Assembly (NCBI RefSeq): GCF_001640025.1 | Contig: NC_031674.1 | Span: 4,340,001 to 4,404,000, forward strand | Direction of reading: 5' to 3' | Source of the DNA: Sugiyamaella lignohabitans | Taxonomy: Eukaryota > Ascomycota > Dipodascomycetes > Dipodascales > Trichomonascaceae | DNA length: 64,000 nucleotides | Part shown: positions 22,040 to 32,413 of the stretch, in pieces | How the letters are laid out: each line of letters opens with the position of its first letter | How positions within the stretch are numbered: the stretch's first letter is position 1 | Notes under the pieces: model-generated | What the model saw: the letters and a program-made list of their open reading frames with translations, nothing else | Databases searched by the model: none | What the model was told of the DNA's origin: nothing | Program-made: the position numbers and the translations under genes

Positions 22040-24120
22040 AATAGCTAACTTTAATACAATTGCGCTTGAAAAAATAGTGAATTTCTCAGTTCTTCGTTGG
22101 TGGCTTTGCGAATGATGTATTCGAAAAGATTTGAATTCTGGATACTCTGCTAAGTATTTTCGAGTTTTTGTCAGAACACCGTCAAAGCCTTTGAACAGAC
22201 CAGATAGATCTTATAAAACTTTCCAGAGTACCCCCCAAATCAATCTGCTAGTCTAGGTCTTTTGACCCTACGATGAATTTTGATCCCCTTGGCAAGTGAA
22301 ATCGATAAATAAATATTTAGTACACAAACATTTGCTCGTTAAGAATCTTGGGCGAAGCGCCGCATATAGGTCATGTGACAATAACATAATAACAGGTTTT
22401 TCGCTTCCTCTTGAGCAACTTTCTTGTTGAAATCTTTAGTACCATAGAAAGATACTCCCTGAAGTCAATATCGTAGTGGGAATAATTCTGTATTAATTGG
22501 ATTAAGGGACCACACAGAGGAAACCCACTAGTTGACTCTTAGATACCACTAAACTTACAATTATCACGTGATGGGATCAAATTCCTGCGGAGTGTCATTC
22601 ATCGCTAATCCTTGTTATTTAACAGACGACAGGGGATATTTCAGCGTGAACCCCGGCTTGTGAATATGCACGACAATCCCTGTAAGCAGTGAAGACCATC
22701 CTACTTTGGCGACTGGGATCCGCCCAGTTCTAGATGCCATCGCTCTTGTTTCTTTAATATTATAACAACATCTATAGCTCGCCCAGAGAGCTCTAATATA
22801 TACCTCGTACAAGTGTTGAGTATAGTCAAGGTTTGTATCCGTCCCTTCGCTATTATTTAAAGTTTAACTTGAAATATACAACGGCAACTAGTTTACTAGA
22901 CTGAGGCGCCAGCAACTGGCTTTCATCCAGTGTATCGAGACACCTCAGTAAGACACTGTTCTACTGAATGCACATTAACCGCTCCGTTTATTAGTTAAAA
23001 TCTACACTGCTCGACAACAGGGATCGAAATTAATTGGATGATGCATGCAAGTATAATTTCTAGCCCTGTTACTGATGTCTGTGCCTCAATGGTTTTGCTG
23101 CGACCATGGACGCGAAACTCTCAGTTGTCAAGGGTGGAGAAATGTACATTCTCCTAATACCCTTGAATGAAATATATTTAACTTCACAAAGTTAATTAAA
23201 TAGAATGGAATCTGATACCCGCTAACAGGAGCAAAGCCTACGGCGCGACAAATGTCACGTACCCAGCTAAAACTAATTTAAAACCCATTCCAATATTAAC
23301 ACATGTATTAGTCTCCGTTAGTGTACTCGCGCTCCATACCCTGGCCAACCACAACCCTGTCACAACCACCACGTCAAGCCTACAGGATGATACTTGATCT
23401 TCGCTATTAGCGCGATTAAAAGCAAGGGAGGCATCCGTTGTTATATAAAACGTTATATCGCTTTCACGCATCACTACAGATATACCCCTGTTACGTGGTT
23501 AACTTGACGCCCGACTCGCGTAGAAAAAAGCAAAAAAATAAAAAAGCTTTGGACACTGCTCGGTTTAAAAATCTCTCTTCTACCCTTTACCTTATCGAGG
23601 AAATAGGTGAACTCACGTACATCTGGCAATCTGCTGCAAAGAACACGTACGGTCAAAAGCCAAACTGCGAAAATTTCAAACACTCCTTTACCGATATCAC
23701 TTTGTTCAGAACAATAATTCCTGCGTTTCTTCGGTAACTAGAAGGATATTGGTCACTGTTTGTTCAAAGGTTTCGTATTTCTGTTTGAATTTTTTGGATT
23801 GATTTCTTTGTCTTGCTTATTGTCTGACTGGAGATCTGTATTCCATATCGTGATCATATCTTTTGCGTGTATTGGTTGCTTATATTCATCTTTTATACTG
23901 GCGAGTAGCTAGACAGAAGTGAGAGGAGCGTGTAAGGATAATTTCGCATTGAAGGAATTAGTTGGTTATAATCTGATTGCCCATTGATATACACGTAACA
24001 AAGCCGATCAAGGACGAAGATCGGACTGTATTTTGGCGGTCAAAAGGTAATTGTCGGACTTTTGCTTATTCATAAGTCTTTCTTTTGAATTGGAAATTCA
24101 GTTCTTTTCTTGATACCAGA
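22040..24120. other. Divergent intergenic region between NUP1 and the KTR gene (2.1 kb)
   Basis: There is no protein-like ORF. It contains a TCACGTGA palindrome (22564-22571), a CATGTGAC variant (22372-22379) and a small inverted repeat (ACTGAGG near 22899 with CCTCAGT near 22943). No tRNA or LTR was recognised. The last few hundred bases are T-rich leader sequence of the KTR gene. Confidence 0.55.
22564..22571. promoter_or_regulatory. Cbf1-type E-box TCACGTGA upstream of NUP1
   Basis: An exact palindrome, 525 bp upstream of the NUP1 ATG, with a second partial match (CATGTGAC) at 22372-22379. Function is inferred from the consensus only; the distance is longer than at MES1 and DOC1. Confidence 0.35.
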
Positions 24121-25350
24121 ATGGTGCGAAGTGGCATGCGCATTATGCGCTTTTTAGTGGTGGCCACTCTGCTTATTGTCGTCGTGTACAGGCTATCCAC
24201 TGAAAGGGTAAATATCACTGATTATGTGACAAAATCGACTTCCTCTACCCAAGTAAAGGGGACTTCAGGCGCTTTGGCTTCTGCCGCTGCCAAAAAACTG
24301 GATGCTAATAAAGACCAGGTCGTCATGAAGTCTGAAAATGACAAAGCCCTTTCTGCGCCCTATGAGAAGGCATCGGCCACTTTTGTGTCATTAGCTCGTA
24401 ATTCTGATCTCTGGGACCTTATCGATTCGATCCGCATGGTTGAAGACAGATTCAATCACCGATACCATTACGACTGGGTCTTCTTGAACGATGATGAATT
24501 CACCGAGGAGTTTAAGGACACTATCTCGAGATATGTTTCTGGAAAGGCCACGTTTGGTCTAATTCCCAAGGAACACTGGGGCTTTCCTGAGTGGATTGAT
24601 AAGGAGAAAGCTGCTCTTGTTCGTGAACAGATGCGTAACGACAAGGTTATTTATGGTGACTCTATTCCATACAGACACATGTGCAGATATGAATCAGGAT
24701 TTTTCTGGAGACACCCTGCTCTTGATCCTTACAAGTTCTACTGGAGAGTTGAACCCCATATCAAATTGTTCTGTGACATTGATTATGACGTTTTTAAGTT
24801 CATGGAGGAGAAGAAGCTCAAGTACGGCTTCACTATCTCTCTATATGAATATGAGACCACCATTAAGACTCTGTGGAAAACTACAAAGGAGTTTATTGAT
24901 GCTAATCCTCAATATGTTTCGCCTAACTCGCTCATGGACTTCATTTCTGATGACAAGGGTGAGACTTATAACAGATGTCATTTCTGGTCCAATTTTGAAG
25001 TAGCTAGTCTTGACTTCTGGCGTGGTGAAGCATACCAGAAGTACTTTGAGCACCTTGACAAGGCTGGTGGTTTCTTTTATGAACGATGGGGTGATGCTCC
25101 TGTCCACTCCCTCGCTGCCTCACTCTTCCTTGACAAAGATGAGGTTCATTACTTCCAAGACATTGGCTATTGGCACAATCCTTTCAGCAATTGTCCTACT
25201 GAAAAGGAAGAACGTCTTAGACTAAAATGTACTTGTAATCCTGCGCGGGACCATGATAACAACTTTACCTGGAAGGATTATAGTTGCACGCCTAAGTTTT
25301 TCAACGCCAAGGGTCTCCAGCGTCCTAAGGGCTGGGAAGATCAAACTTAG
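24121..25350 (+). CDS. Alpha-1,2-mannosyltransferase, KRE2/KTR family (GT15)
   Basis: The protein has 409 aa from the ATG at 24121; the 12 codons upstream have no ATG. It is a type II Golgi protein: short cytosolic tail, TM at about 7-24 (MRFLVVATLLIVVVYRL), a Ser/Ala-rich stem, then the GT15 catalytic domain. Diagnostic blocks are ATFVSLARNSDLWDLIDSIR, FNHRYHYDWVFLNDDEFTEE, MCRYESGFFWRHPALDPYKF, and the catalytic motif YNRCHFWSNFEV (Glu293), followed by ERWGDAPVHSLAASLFLDK. KTR enzymes add alpha-1,2-mannose from GDP-mannose to O- and N-glycans of secreted and cell-wall proteins. Which paralogue (KRE2, KTR1, KTR3 and so on) cannot be told from the sequence alone. Confidence 0.94.
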   Translation: MVRSGMRIMRFLVVATLLIVVVYRLSTERVNITDYVTKSTSSTQVKGTSGALASAAAKKLDANKDQVVMKSENDKALSAPYEKASATFVSLARNSDLWDLIDSIRMVEDRFNHRYHYDWVFLNDDEFTEEFKDTISRYVSGKATFGLIPKEHWGFPEWIDKEKAALVREQMRNDKVIYGDSIPYRHMCRYESGFFWRHPALDPYKFYWRVEPHIKLFCDIDYDVFKFMEEKKLKYGFTISLYEYETTIKTLWKTTKEFIDANPQYVSPNSLMDFISDDKGETYNRCHFWSNFEVASLDFWRGEAYQKYFEHLDKAGGFFYERWGDAPVHSLAASLFLDKDEVHYFQDIGYWHNPFSNCPTEKEERLRLKCTCNPARDHDNNFTWKDYSCTPKFFNAKGLQRPKGWEDQT

Positions 25351-25585
25351 TTATATATAGCGTATGTTAATTATAAATTGTTTATTGACTGGTTAGATTA
25401 TTTTGTGAGCTATATTTTTGCAAATGGAAGCGTACTATTTGTTATCTCTTCGGACACTAACCAGCGGTATGTGCATTTGGAATAGTGCGGCTTATGCTTG
25501 ATACGCCAACATCTTGAACACATGAAACCAACATAGTAATGGACAAACATACGTTACTTACAACTCCAAACACACTTATAACAGT

Positions 25586-26160
25586 ATGGCCATCAGATAT
25601 ATACTTTTACTATCGCGGCAAGGCAAGGTCCGTCTTGCCAAATGGTTTGAAACACTTGGCACCAAAGACAAGGCCAAGATTGTTAAGGAAGTTACGACAT
25701 TAGTACTGGGCAGAAGAACCAAGATGTGCAACTTTCTTGAATACAGAGGTAAGTTTTGTTGGCATTATTCATAGGGGTTATTGGTCCGCGGTTCAGGTAT
25801 TGAAACAATATCTGTGATCCAGCTGGAGATCTGGGTCTAACCAATCTAGACTCAAAAATTGTGTACCGTCGATATGCCTCTCTCTTTTTCGTTGCCGGAA
25901 TTGATCAGGAAGACAATGAATTACTCGCATTAGAAATCATTCACCGATATGTAGAACAAATGGACAAGTACTATGGAAATGTCTGTGAATTGGATATCAT
26001 ATTCAACTTTCAGAAAGCATATTATATTTTAGATGAGATTCTAATTGCGGGAGAACTACAAGAGTCTTCGAAGCGAGATGTCCTCCGGCGGATAGCCCAA
26101 CAGGACGCGCTCGAAGCGGCAGAAAACGAAGAAGAAGGCATTTCACGGCTATTATCATGA
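25586..26160 (+). CDS. APS1: AP-1 clathrin adaptor sigma subunit (two exons)
   Basis: Exon 1 (25586-25748) and exon 2 (25850-26160) join in frame to 157 aa (yeast Aps1 is 156 aa). The joined sequence reads [25 protein letters not shown], a hallmark of sigma chains, followed by [45 protein letters not shown] at the N-terminus and the SRLLS end favour AP-1 sigma over AP-2, AP-3 or COPI zeta. It is the small core subunit of the AP-1 adaptor, which sorts cargo at the trans-Golgi and endosomes and helps bind acidic dileucine signals. It is convergent with the PYP1-type gene. Confidence 0.94.
25749..25849 (+). other. APS1 intron (101 nt)
   Basis: Donor GTAAGT at 25749, branch point CTAAC at 25837-25841 and acceptor TCTAG ending at 25849. 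It restores the conserved [14 protein letters not shown] junction in phase 1. Confidence 0.93.
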
Positions 26161-26316
26161 GCATAGCATCCCTTATTTATAGACTGAAGAATAAATAAAT
26201 GAGATAGCTTGAGGAGCTTCTTGGATGAACTGTAATAAAAATTCCCTCTCGAACTTAGTTTGTTCGTCTATTGCCTTAAATTCTACACACAAGTATTTCT
26301 ATCAAATAATATGCAT

Positions 26317-27039
26317 CTAAACAGATCTCTTTCCTTCAAAAATTTCTTGCGTTCCCACGTGAATATCTTTAAATGACTTGAATACAGAATATGGGATGTG
26401 CTCTCTTTCACAGTAGGTGATGAGATCTCTACCCTCCTTGGCAAAAAGTAAATCCGTCTCTTTAGCTGCAGACAGATCAGAGACGCCGTCACCACAGTAC
26501 AACAGAACAGGACGTTTTGCCTTCTCCAAATCAGCGTAGGGCCTAATAGCGCGCGACTTGTCATGACCAAAGCTTGATTCGTCTCTGTAAACGATGTGCC
26601 ATGAACCATCATCATTGATTTTAACATCATTGGAAACGATTTCTATTTCGCTGGCAGCTTGCTCTCCGACGAGTTTCGTCAATAAAGCGAAGATAATTGG
26701 TTTCATTCCACTTGAAACAATCACTACGGGAACGTTATTTGCACGTGCCCATTGATAAAAATCAACAAACCCAGGATCAAGCTGAACATGTTTTAAAAGG
26801 AAATCAATACACTCGGGGAAAGGAGTGTGGATAGACTCGAGCATTTCGTGAAATCCATCTCTAAAGGAAGTCTTACCTTCCAAAATATCTTGATTAATCT
26901 CTCTTCTACGCTGGACACCAAACCCCAATTCATCGGTAAGATAATCGTTGGAATCCTGTAAAGTAACAGTTCCATCCCAGTCAGTGAAGACGATAACCTT
27001 GGGGCTGGTTCTGAGAGCTGGTAACTCTGAAGTAGCCAT
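26317..27039 (-). CDS. PYP1: HAD-superfamily phosphatase, Pyp1 (YNL010W) type
   Basis: The protein has 240 aa from the ATG at 27039 (yeast YNL010W is 241 aa); five upstream codons begin with GTG and are not used. HAD motif I is VFTDWDGTVT (first Asp is the nucleophile), motif II is VVIVSSGMKP, and motif III/IV is LLYCGDGVSDLSAA. The C1 cap region is short, as in the phosphoserine-phosphatase-like/MtnX group. The yeast homologue is a cytosolic phosphatase acting on polyol or sugar phosphates. It lies directly beside the YvcK/CofD-like gene, whose yeast homologue (YNL011C) is also the neighbour of YNL010W. Confidence 0.9.
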   Translation of the reverse strand: MATSELPALRTSPKVIVFTDWDGTVTLQDSNDYLTDELGFGVQRRREINQDILEGKTSFRDGFHEMLESIHTPFPECIDFLLKHVQLDPGFVDFYQWARANNVPVVIVSSGMKPIIFALLTKLVGEQAASEIEIVSNDVKINDDGSWHIVYRDESSFGHDKSRAIRPYADLEKAKRPVLLYCGDGVSDLSAAKETDLLFAKEGRDLITYCEREHIPYSVFKSFKDIHVGTQEIFEGKRSV

Positions 27040-27248
27040 TTTGTTATCTATCACAATGACTAAATTTCAAATGAAGAATCGTAGGTCTGACTGTTCGCTT
27101 CTTATTGTCAAGCTTATGCAGATAGTTATAGTCATTTCAGATTTGATTGCGATGTTAGGGTTTATGCCATCACTTCGGAACTCAGGGGTAATTGATACAA
27201 GTTATGACGGAAAAATTGCTAGACAATTAATTGGCTTATATGATCCCA

Positions 27249-28751
27249 TTATCCCATTATACGAAGAAAAGTCTGCTCTAATGATTGGAGATCATACTGG
27301 AACGAACTTCCGGGGGCATGAGGTACATGGTGACATCTGATGCCACGGGCCTCAATGGCCCGAACATTTACTGAGATACCATTCGGTTCCGTCAAGTGAA
27401 TAAAGTCAGTGACGAAGTTTGTCCATTGAACTGAGTCAACAAAGTCTGAGTTTGGGTGGTTCTTTCGAGGTTGAATGTTTCTCAGATTCAAATGACTATT
27501 GTAATGAGAGTTGTCCATTTGGGTTGAGCCGCTGCATGTAGAAATGACATCAACTTGACCCTTTGCGTGATAATGACCTTGAGGGAGCGGAGTTACAATG
27601 CCGGTTGCAGATGTAGTTGATACAGCTGCTGTCGAAGGAGGCCCTGATAAACTGTACAAACATGATGTCACAACGGCTTCAATGTATTGTTCGGCATCCA
27701 TATATGCGAGACTCCGCGGCGAGGTATTACTTTCGTATGTGGTCTCGCGATCAGGTAAACCATTTAAAATCATGATTTTATGCTTACACTTTTGAAGCTT
27801 TTCTGCAAATCCCTCTAAAATAACAACTGGCACAATGGATGTGTATAAACTGCCAATCGAGTAGACTATAGCGTCAGCATTGTTCACAGAGTCCAGAACT
27901 CTAGGACTAGCACGAGGATGTATTTCTTGTCCATATGGGTTGATATAAAAAATTCTTTTTATCGCAGATGCTAGTGGTTGTTCTATGGCTGATTTTGAAA
28001 ACATAATCTGTGACGTTGATAATGCAGGGTGAGAAAACGGCAGATTGGCGTCTTCGAATGAAGTTGGCGTTACTGGAGTTGCAGTACCATTAGTATCTTG
28101 TCTGTGGGACACTGTGGGCAGTGATAAAACAGACGGGTGTGAAATTTGACTCTGGCCTGTAATTAAATCACCGTTCTTCAATTCGGCAGAAATATGATAG
28201 CTGAAATTAGTATTCAGAACTGGCAACACGCTCACGAGTTTAGAAACATCAGTCATTTTGCACAAGAGCTCCACGGCTGAATCTAAAGACCCACAAAATA
28301 AACGTGCCCCGCTAAGAAACAGATTTCCTACACTAGCTCTCTCGAACCTGAACTCCCTCCCTGGTCGACTTTTCTTTAACAGTTCAACATGCATATGGAC
28401 GAAAAATGGACGGATCATTTCTTTGTAATGGGATTCAACCCCGTCCCACAGAATGTGGGTGCCGTCAACAATTTGATTCCATTCACTTTTCGCTTCATCG
28501 TAAACATCAGGTAATCTATATGAGAATAAGTTTCTCAACGCGCGATTGTGAGGCTGCTCATCTGGAATGAGTCTTGTTATCCGAGACCGAACGTCTCCGA
28601 TAGCTGGCCCTCCAATTACTCTAATAATCTCCGAAGTAGAGCCACCGTTGTCTGAAATAGGCATCACATATGTTACATGATCGAATACTGAAGAGAAGAG
28701 ATTGACTAGAGAGTTGGTGGCAGTGCCACCACCAACAATTGCCACTTTCAT
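27249..28751 (-). CDS. YvcK/CofD-like (UPF0052) protein, YNL011C homologue
   Basis: The protein has 500 aa from the ATG at 28751. The N-terminus carries the family's Rossmann-like start KVAIVGGGTATNSLVNLFSS and the next conserved block YVMPISDNGGSTSEIIRVIG, then PAIGDVRSRITRLI. Later signatures are RASVGNLFLSGARLF and DAIVYSIGSLYTSIVPVVIL. The CofD/YvcK fold includes 2-phospho-L-lactate transferases and bacterial YvcK, which binds UDP-GlcNAc and supports growth on gluconeogenic carbon; the function of the yeast homologue is unknown. A long Ser/Thr-rich insert (about 200-250) is typical of fungal copies. It is tandem with and 209 bp from the phosphatase gene. Confidence 0.9.
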   Translation of the reverse strand: MKVAIVGGGTATNSLVNLFSSVFDHVTYVMPISDNGGSTSEIIRVIGGPAIGDVRSRITRLIPDEQPHNRALRNLFSYRLPDVYDEAKSEWNQIVDGTHILWDGVESHYKEMIRPFFVHMHVELLKKSRPGREFRFERASVGNLFLSGARLFCGSLDSAVELLCKMTDVSKLVSVLPVLNTNFSYHISAELKNGDLITGQSQISHPSVLSLPTVSHRQDTNGTATPVTPTSFEDANLPFSHPALSTSQIMFSKSAIEQPLASAIKRIFYINPYGQEIHPRASPRVLDSVNNADAIVYSIGSLYTSIVPVVILEGFAEKLQKCKHKIMILNGLPDRETTYESNTSPRSLAYMDAEQYIEAVVTSCLYSLSGPPSTAAVSTTSATGIVTPLPQGHYHAKGQVDVISTCSGSTQMDNSHYNSHLNLRNIQPRKNHPNSDFVDSVQWTNFVTDFIHLTEPNGISVNVRAIEARGIRCHHVPHAPGSSFQYDLQSLEQTFLRIMG

Positions 28752-28930
28752 GTTAGAAGATCATGTTCTGGTTTACAGTCTGACAGGACTCATTAAGCTT
28801 ACCCCACCAATACCAGCCTAACCCTTATCAATGCCAGATAGCTGATCGTTTTCTAGACTTGACAAAAGAAATATGCTGCCTGTATATAGCCTCTGCAAAA
28901 AAATGTTATTTGTAATTTATACAGTATATA

Positions 28931-30156
28931 TTAATCTCTAACTGGAGTGAGGCCAGTTCCACCATCAACTAAAATATTTTTCAAGTTTTGGAAGCAGTTC
29001 TCAATCGCTCGGGCAGCCGAAGAAGGGGTTCTTCCACCTATGTGTGGGAAAATAGTGACATCGAGACGTTTTAACAATTCAGGGTGTACTTCCGGTTCAT
29101 ATTCGAAAACGTCAAGGCCAGCAGAGGCAACTTTTCCTGATTTCAAGGCTTGTACAAGGGCATCTTCATGAATAAGGGCTCCCCGTCCAACATTCACAAC
29201 CTTCGCACGATCTGGAAGTAGTTTGATTGTCTCCTCATTCAGGGTATGACGAGTCTCATCTGTCAATGGCAAGGCGAGGGCAAGGAGATCTGAAACTTTT
29301 GCAAGAGATTCAAATGAGTCGTGATAAGTCAAAGGGATTCCTTTCAAAGGATCAGAATTTTCTTCATCTTCAGAAAGTTTGTGACGTTTGAAATAGTGAA
29401 CGTCCATGCCCAATGCATGTAACCGCTTTGCCAAAGCTTGACCAATTCCTCCAAATCCAGCGATTCCAACACGCTCTCCTTGTGGGGTTGTAGTGTTATA
29501 TCCACCAAGGGCAGGACCCGTATATTCACCCTTATGATCCTTATCAATCTTGTCCAATGGCCTTCCAGTCTTAATATCATAAGTGGCAGCAGCTCTGATT
29601 GCAGTTCTGGTATCACCTTGAGTACGTAAAGTGTACTCATACAAGGTAGTATACCTATAAGTTGACAGAGCCAGATGAAGTGCGATATCACTAACCTCAT
29701 TGGCGGACATGCCTGAGGAATTGCACAAAATGATACCCTTCTTTCGAAGAGCTGCCGGATTATATCGGTCGTAACCGGCCGATCCAATGACCACTACCTT
29801 GACTGAAGCTGGTACAGCTTCCAAAAGGTCTCCTTCTAGACCGCCAACGGGCTTTTGAATAGTTAGATATGAGTTGGCTCAGTCATTACCCACGTGGTAG
29901 GATCTCAGTCCCGGCCCATTGTGAATATTCGACTTGGCTTCAGTACCATATCTTAACTTACAACAAATCCTGTCCAAATTGGAAATATCCCCTCGATATC
30001 ACTAAGTTTTGTTTTAAAATCATGGATGGTTTGTTCCCGACTAACGAGTTTATATACAACAAAATCGAAGAATTCGCTGTACCTGTCTAACACACTTTGC
30101 TCGATCCTTTCTACAGGACCGACAAGAAGAACCTTATTTTTACGACCAGCTGTCAT
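28931..30156 (-). CDS. D-isomer-specific 2-hydroxyacid dehydrogenase (two exons)
   Basis: Exon 1 (30156-29962, 65 codons) and exon 2 (29851-28931) join in phase 0 to give 371 aa. The splice joins FPIWTGFV to PVGGLEGDLLEAVPASVKVV, completing the N-terminal substrate domain; exon 2 alone lacks its ATG. The NAD(P)-binding motif is GIAGFGGIGQALAKRL (about 194-209), and the catalytic trio is Arg (VNVGRGALIHED), Glu (DVFEYEPEVHPEL) and His (FPHIGGRTPSSAARA). The family reduces 2-oxo acids such as glyoxylate, hydroxypyruvate or aryl-2-oxo acids; Gor1-like glyoxylate reductase is one candidate. The substrate cannot be fixed from motifs. It is divergent from ARG1 (782 bp between starts). Confidence 0.9.
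29852..29961 (-). other. Dehydrogenase gene intron (110 nt)
   Basis: Donor GTAAGT at 29961, branch point CTAAC at 29866-29862 and acceptor AAAAG ending at 29852. Removal fuses the two halves of the enzyme in frame. Confidence 0.9.
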
Positions 30157-30938
30157 GTTGGAGAAAACACTAAGAGACGAAATAAAAAAACCTAAAGTTC
30201 TATAGCTTGAAATATGTGAATTGTAAGTCCTCTTCTAGTTATATACTTTTCTATTGGACGTGGCGTAATCTAATCGGCTAGTTCTGTCCGCTCCGCTTTC
30301 CCGCTTTATACGTAATTTGCACCGTTAATCAGATCATTGATCTATCTCAAAAGATAACGGCTGTCGGACTGCGAACTGCGTGCAGCATTATCATGCAACG
30401 CCGAGTATGCGGACAGATAGTCTAGCACTACGATGGCGTGCCGGCCACCTTTGAAAATTGGTACCTAAGAACGTGAAAAAGATACCTGGTACTATTTCTT
30501 GTCCCAATTCCGATTATGAAAGTTCTATACTTATTGTACTTCGACAATAAATTGTGCACTAGAAACTTGTTACTGGTGTTCTATTGGCTGCTATCAAATA
30601 TTGTTAAATCAAAAGAATTAGCCACAGCACTTTATCTACATTTTTTTGTATCAAATTTTCTAGAGCGACAAAATCATTTGGCAATTGGTTTACAGATCAA
30701 AGACATTTCAATGGAACGGAACGCTCTTGACTAGTCAGTCCCATTACCTGCCACTCAGCTTAACTAGTACATTTTGACCGATCTCTCAGCGAAAACCCGA
30801 ACCCGCATAATGACTCTTTTTGATCTGCGTTATCACAGCTGAAATGAAAAATTTAGGAACTTGGAACTTTTCTGCTTATCATTCGATCTCTGTTGTTGAT
30901 AACACACAATTGCTTACGCATTTAATTACAATCCAAAG
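30157..30938. other. Divergent promoter of the dehydrogenase gene and ARG1
   Basis: This 782 bp contains one Gcn4-type core (30811-30816) on the ARG1 side. No ORF here looks coding and no RNA gene was recognised. Confidence 0.6.
30811..30816. promoter_or_regulatory. Gcn4-type core TGACTC upstream of ARG1
   Basis: TGACTC (full context TGACTCT, one mismatch to TGACTCA) lies 128 bp before the ARG1 ATG, almost the same distance as the perfect site at ILV3. Yeast ARG1 is a known Gcn4 target; binding here is inferred. Confidence 0.55.
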
Positions 30939-32180
30939 ATGTCTAAAGGAAAGGTTTGTTTAGCTTACTCAGGTGGCCTTGACACCTCAGTCATCCTAGC
31001 TTGGTTGCTTGAACAAGGATATGAGGTCATTGCTTTCTTGGCCAATGTTGGTCAAGAGGAGGACTTCGAGGCTGCCCGTGAGAAGGCTCTTAAGATTGGT
31101 GCTACTAAGTTTGTTGTTGAAGATGTTCGTCGTGAATTCGTTGAAGAGCTCTGTTTCCCCGCCGTCCAAACTAATGCCATCTATGAGAATGTCTATCTTC
31201 TGGGTACCTCTTTGGCTCGTCCTGTTATTGCTCGTGCTCAAATCGCTGTTGCTGAGCGTGAGGGATGTTTCGCCGTTTCTCACGGCTGTACTGGTAAGGG
31301 TAACGACCAGGTTCGTTTTGAGTTAGGCTTCTATGCTCTCAAGCCCGATGTCAAGGTCATTGCTCCTTGGAGAGACCCTGAATTCATTAAGCGTTTCGCC
31401 GGTCGTAAGGATTTGCTCGATTACGCTGCCCAAAAGGGTATTCCCGTCGCTCAAACTAAGGCCAAGCCCTGGTCTACTGATGAAAATCTGGCTCACATTT
31501 CTTTTGAAGCTGGTATTCTGGAGGACCCTGACACTACCCCACCCAAGGACATGTGGAAGCTCACCGTTGACCCTACTGATGCTCCCGATACTCCTGAAGA
31601 TTTCACTGTCGAATTCAAGAAGGGTCTTCCAGTTAAAATCACATATGAGAATGGTAAGACTGTTACTGATGCCGTTGAGCTTTTCTTGACTGCTAACACC
31701 ATTGCTCGTCGTAACGGTGTTGGTCGTATCGACATTGTTGAGAACAGATTCATTGGTATCAAGTCCCGTGGTTGTTATGAGACACCTGGTCTGACTATCT
31801 TGAGAACTGCTCATATTGATCTTGAAGGTTTGGTTTTGGATAGAGAGGTTCGTGCCATTCGTGACACCTTTGTTACCCCTACCTTTGCCCGTATTCTATA
31901 CAACGGTCTCTACTTCTCCCCCGAAGGTGAGTACACTCGTGCATTGATCAACCCATCCCAAGTTACTGTTAATGGTCAAGTTCGTGTCCGTGCTTACAAG
32001 GGTTCTTTGACTATTTTGGGTCGTTCATCTTCTACTGAGAAGCTGTATGACGCTACTGAAGCTTCCATGGACGAACTCACTGATTTCGATCCTACTGATA
32101 CCACTGGTTTTATTGCCGTCCAATCCATTCGTATCAAGAAGTACGGTGAGGCTAAGATTGCCCGTGGTGAGAAGTTTTAG
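30939..32180 (+). CDS. ARG1: Argininosuccinate synthase
   Basis: The protein has 413 aa, the normal size (yeast Arg1 is 420 aa). The ATP-binding P-loop is AYSGGLDTSVI (residues 9-19). Other family blocks are GTSLARPVIARAQIAVA, SHGCTGKGNDQVRFELGF, IAPWRDPEF, and the ENRFIGIKSRGCYETPG segment in the citrulline/aspartate site. It joins citrulline and aspartate with ATP to form argininosuccinate, the penultimate step of arginine synthesis in the cytosol. Codon use is highly biased (GGT, GCT, AAG, CGT), as in PIL1, indicating strong expression. CTG codons fall at conserved leucines here (for example LLGTSLARP), which shows the standard code. Confidence 0.98.
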   Translation: MSKGKVCLAYSGGLDTSVILAWLLEQGYEVIAFLANVGQEEDFEAAREKALKIGATKFVVEDVRREFVEELCFPAVQTNAIYENVYLLGTSLARPVIARAQIAVAEREGCFAVSHGCTGKGNDQVRFELGFYALKPDVKVIAPWRDPEFIKRFAGRKDLLDYAAQKGIPVAQTKAKPWSTDENLAHISFEAGILEDPDTTPPKDMWKLTVDPTDAPDTPEDFTVEFKKGLPVKITYENGKTVTDAVELFLTANTIARRNGVGRIDIVENRFIGIKSRGCYETPGLTILRTAHIDLEGLVLDREVRAIRDTFVTPTFARILYNGLYFSPEGEYTRALINPSQVTVNGQVRVRAYKGSLTILGRSSSTEKLYDATEASMDELTDFDPTDTTGFIAVQSIRIKKYGEAKIARGEKF

Positions 32181-32413
32181 GCGTTTTATTACCACACTTT
32201 GTTTATAATTAAATAATTAATCTATTACTGTATAATTTTCACTCTCTTCTACAAGGTCCTGGTGTTTGTCACTCAGGTTTGAAAGTTGAGCCGTGCGATG
32301 GCCCCTCTAAGCCTAATAGGGGAGATGGGATGTGGAGATTCGTCTCAACTGTATCTACTAGGAAACAGACACAAATAGGGCCCAAATCTAACTTTGGTTT
32401 GGGACATATAGCC

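Noticed and set aside
22895..22955. Inverted repeat ACTGAGG/CCTCAGT as a possible structured RNA
   Set aside because: Only seven perfect base pairs with no further stem extension or conserved motif.
30939..32180. Possibility that CTG encodes serine (CTG clade)
   Set aside because: CTG codons in ARG1 fall at conserved leucine positions, so the standard code is used.
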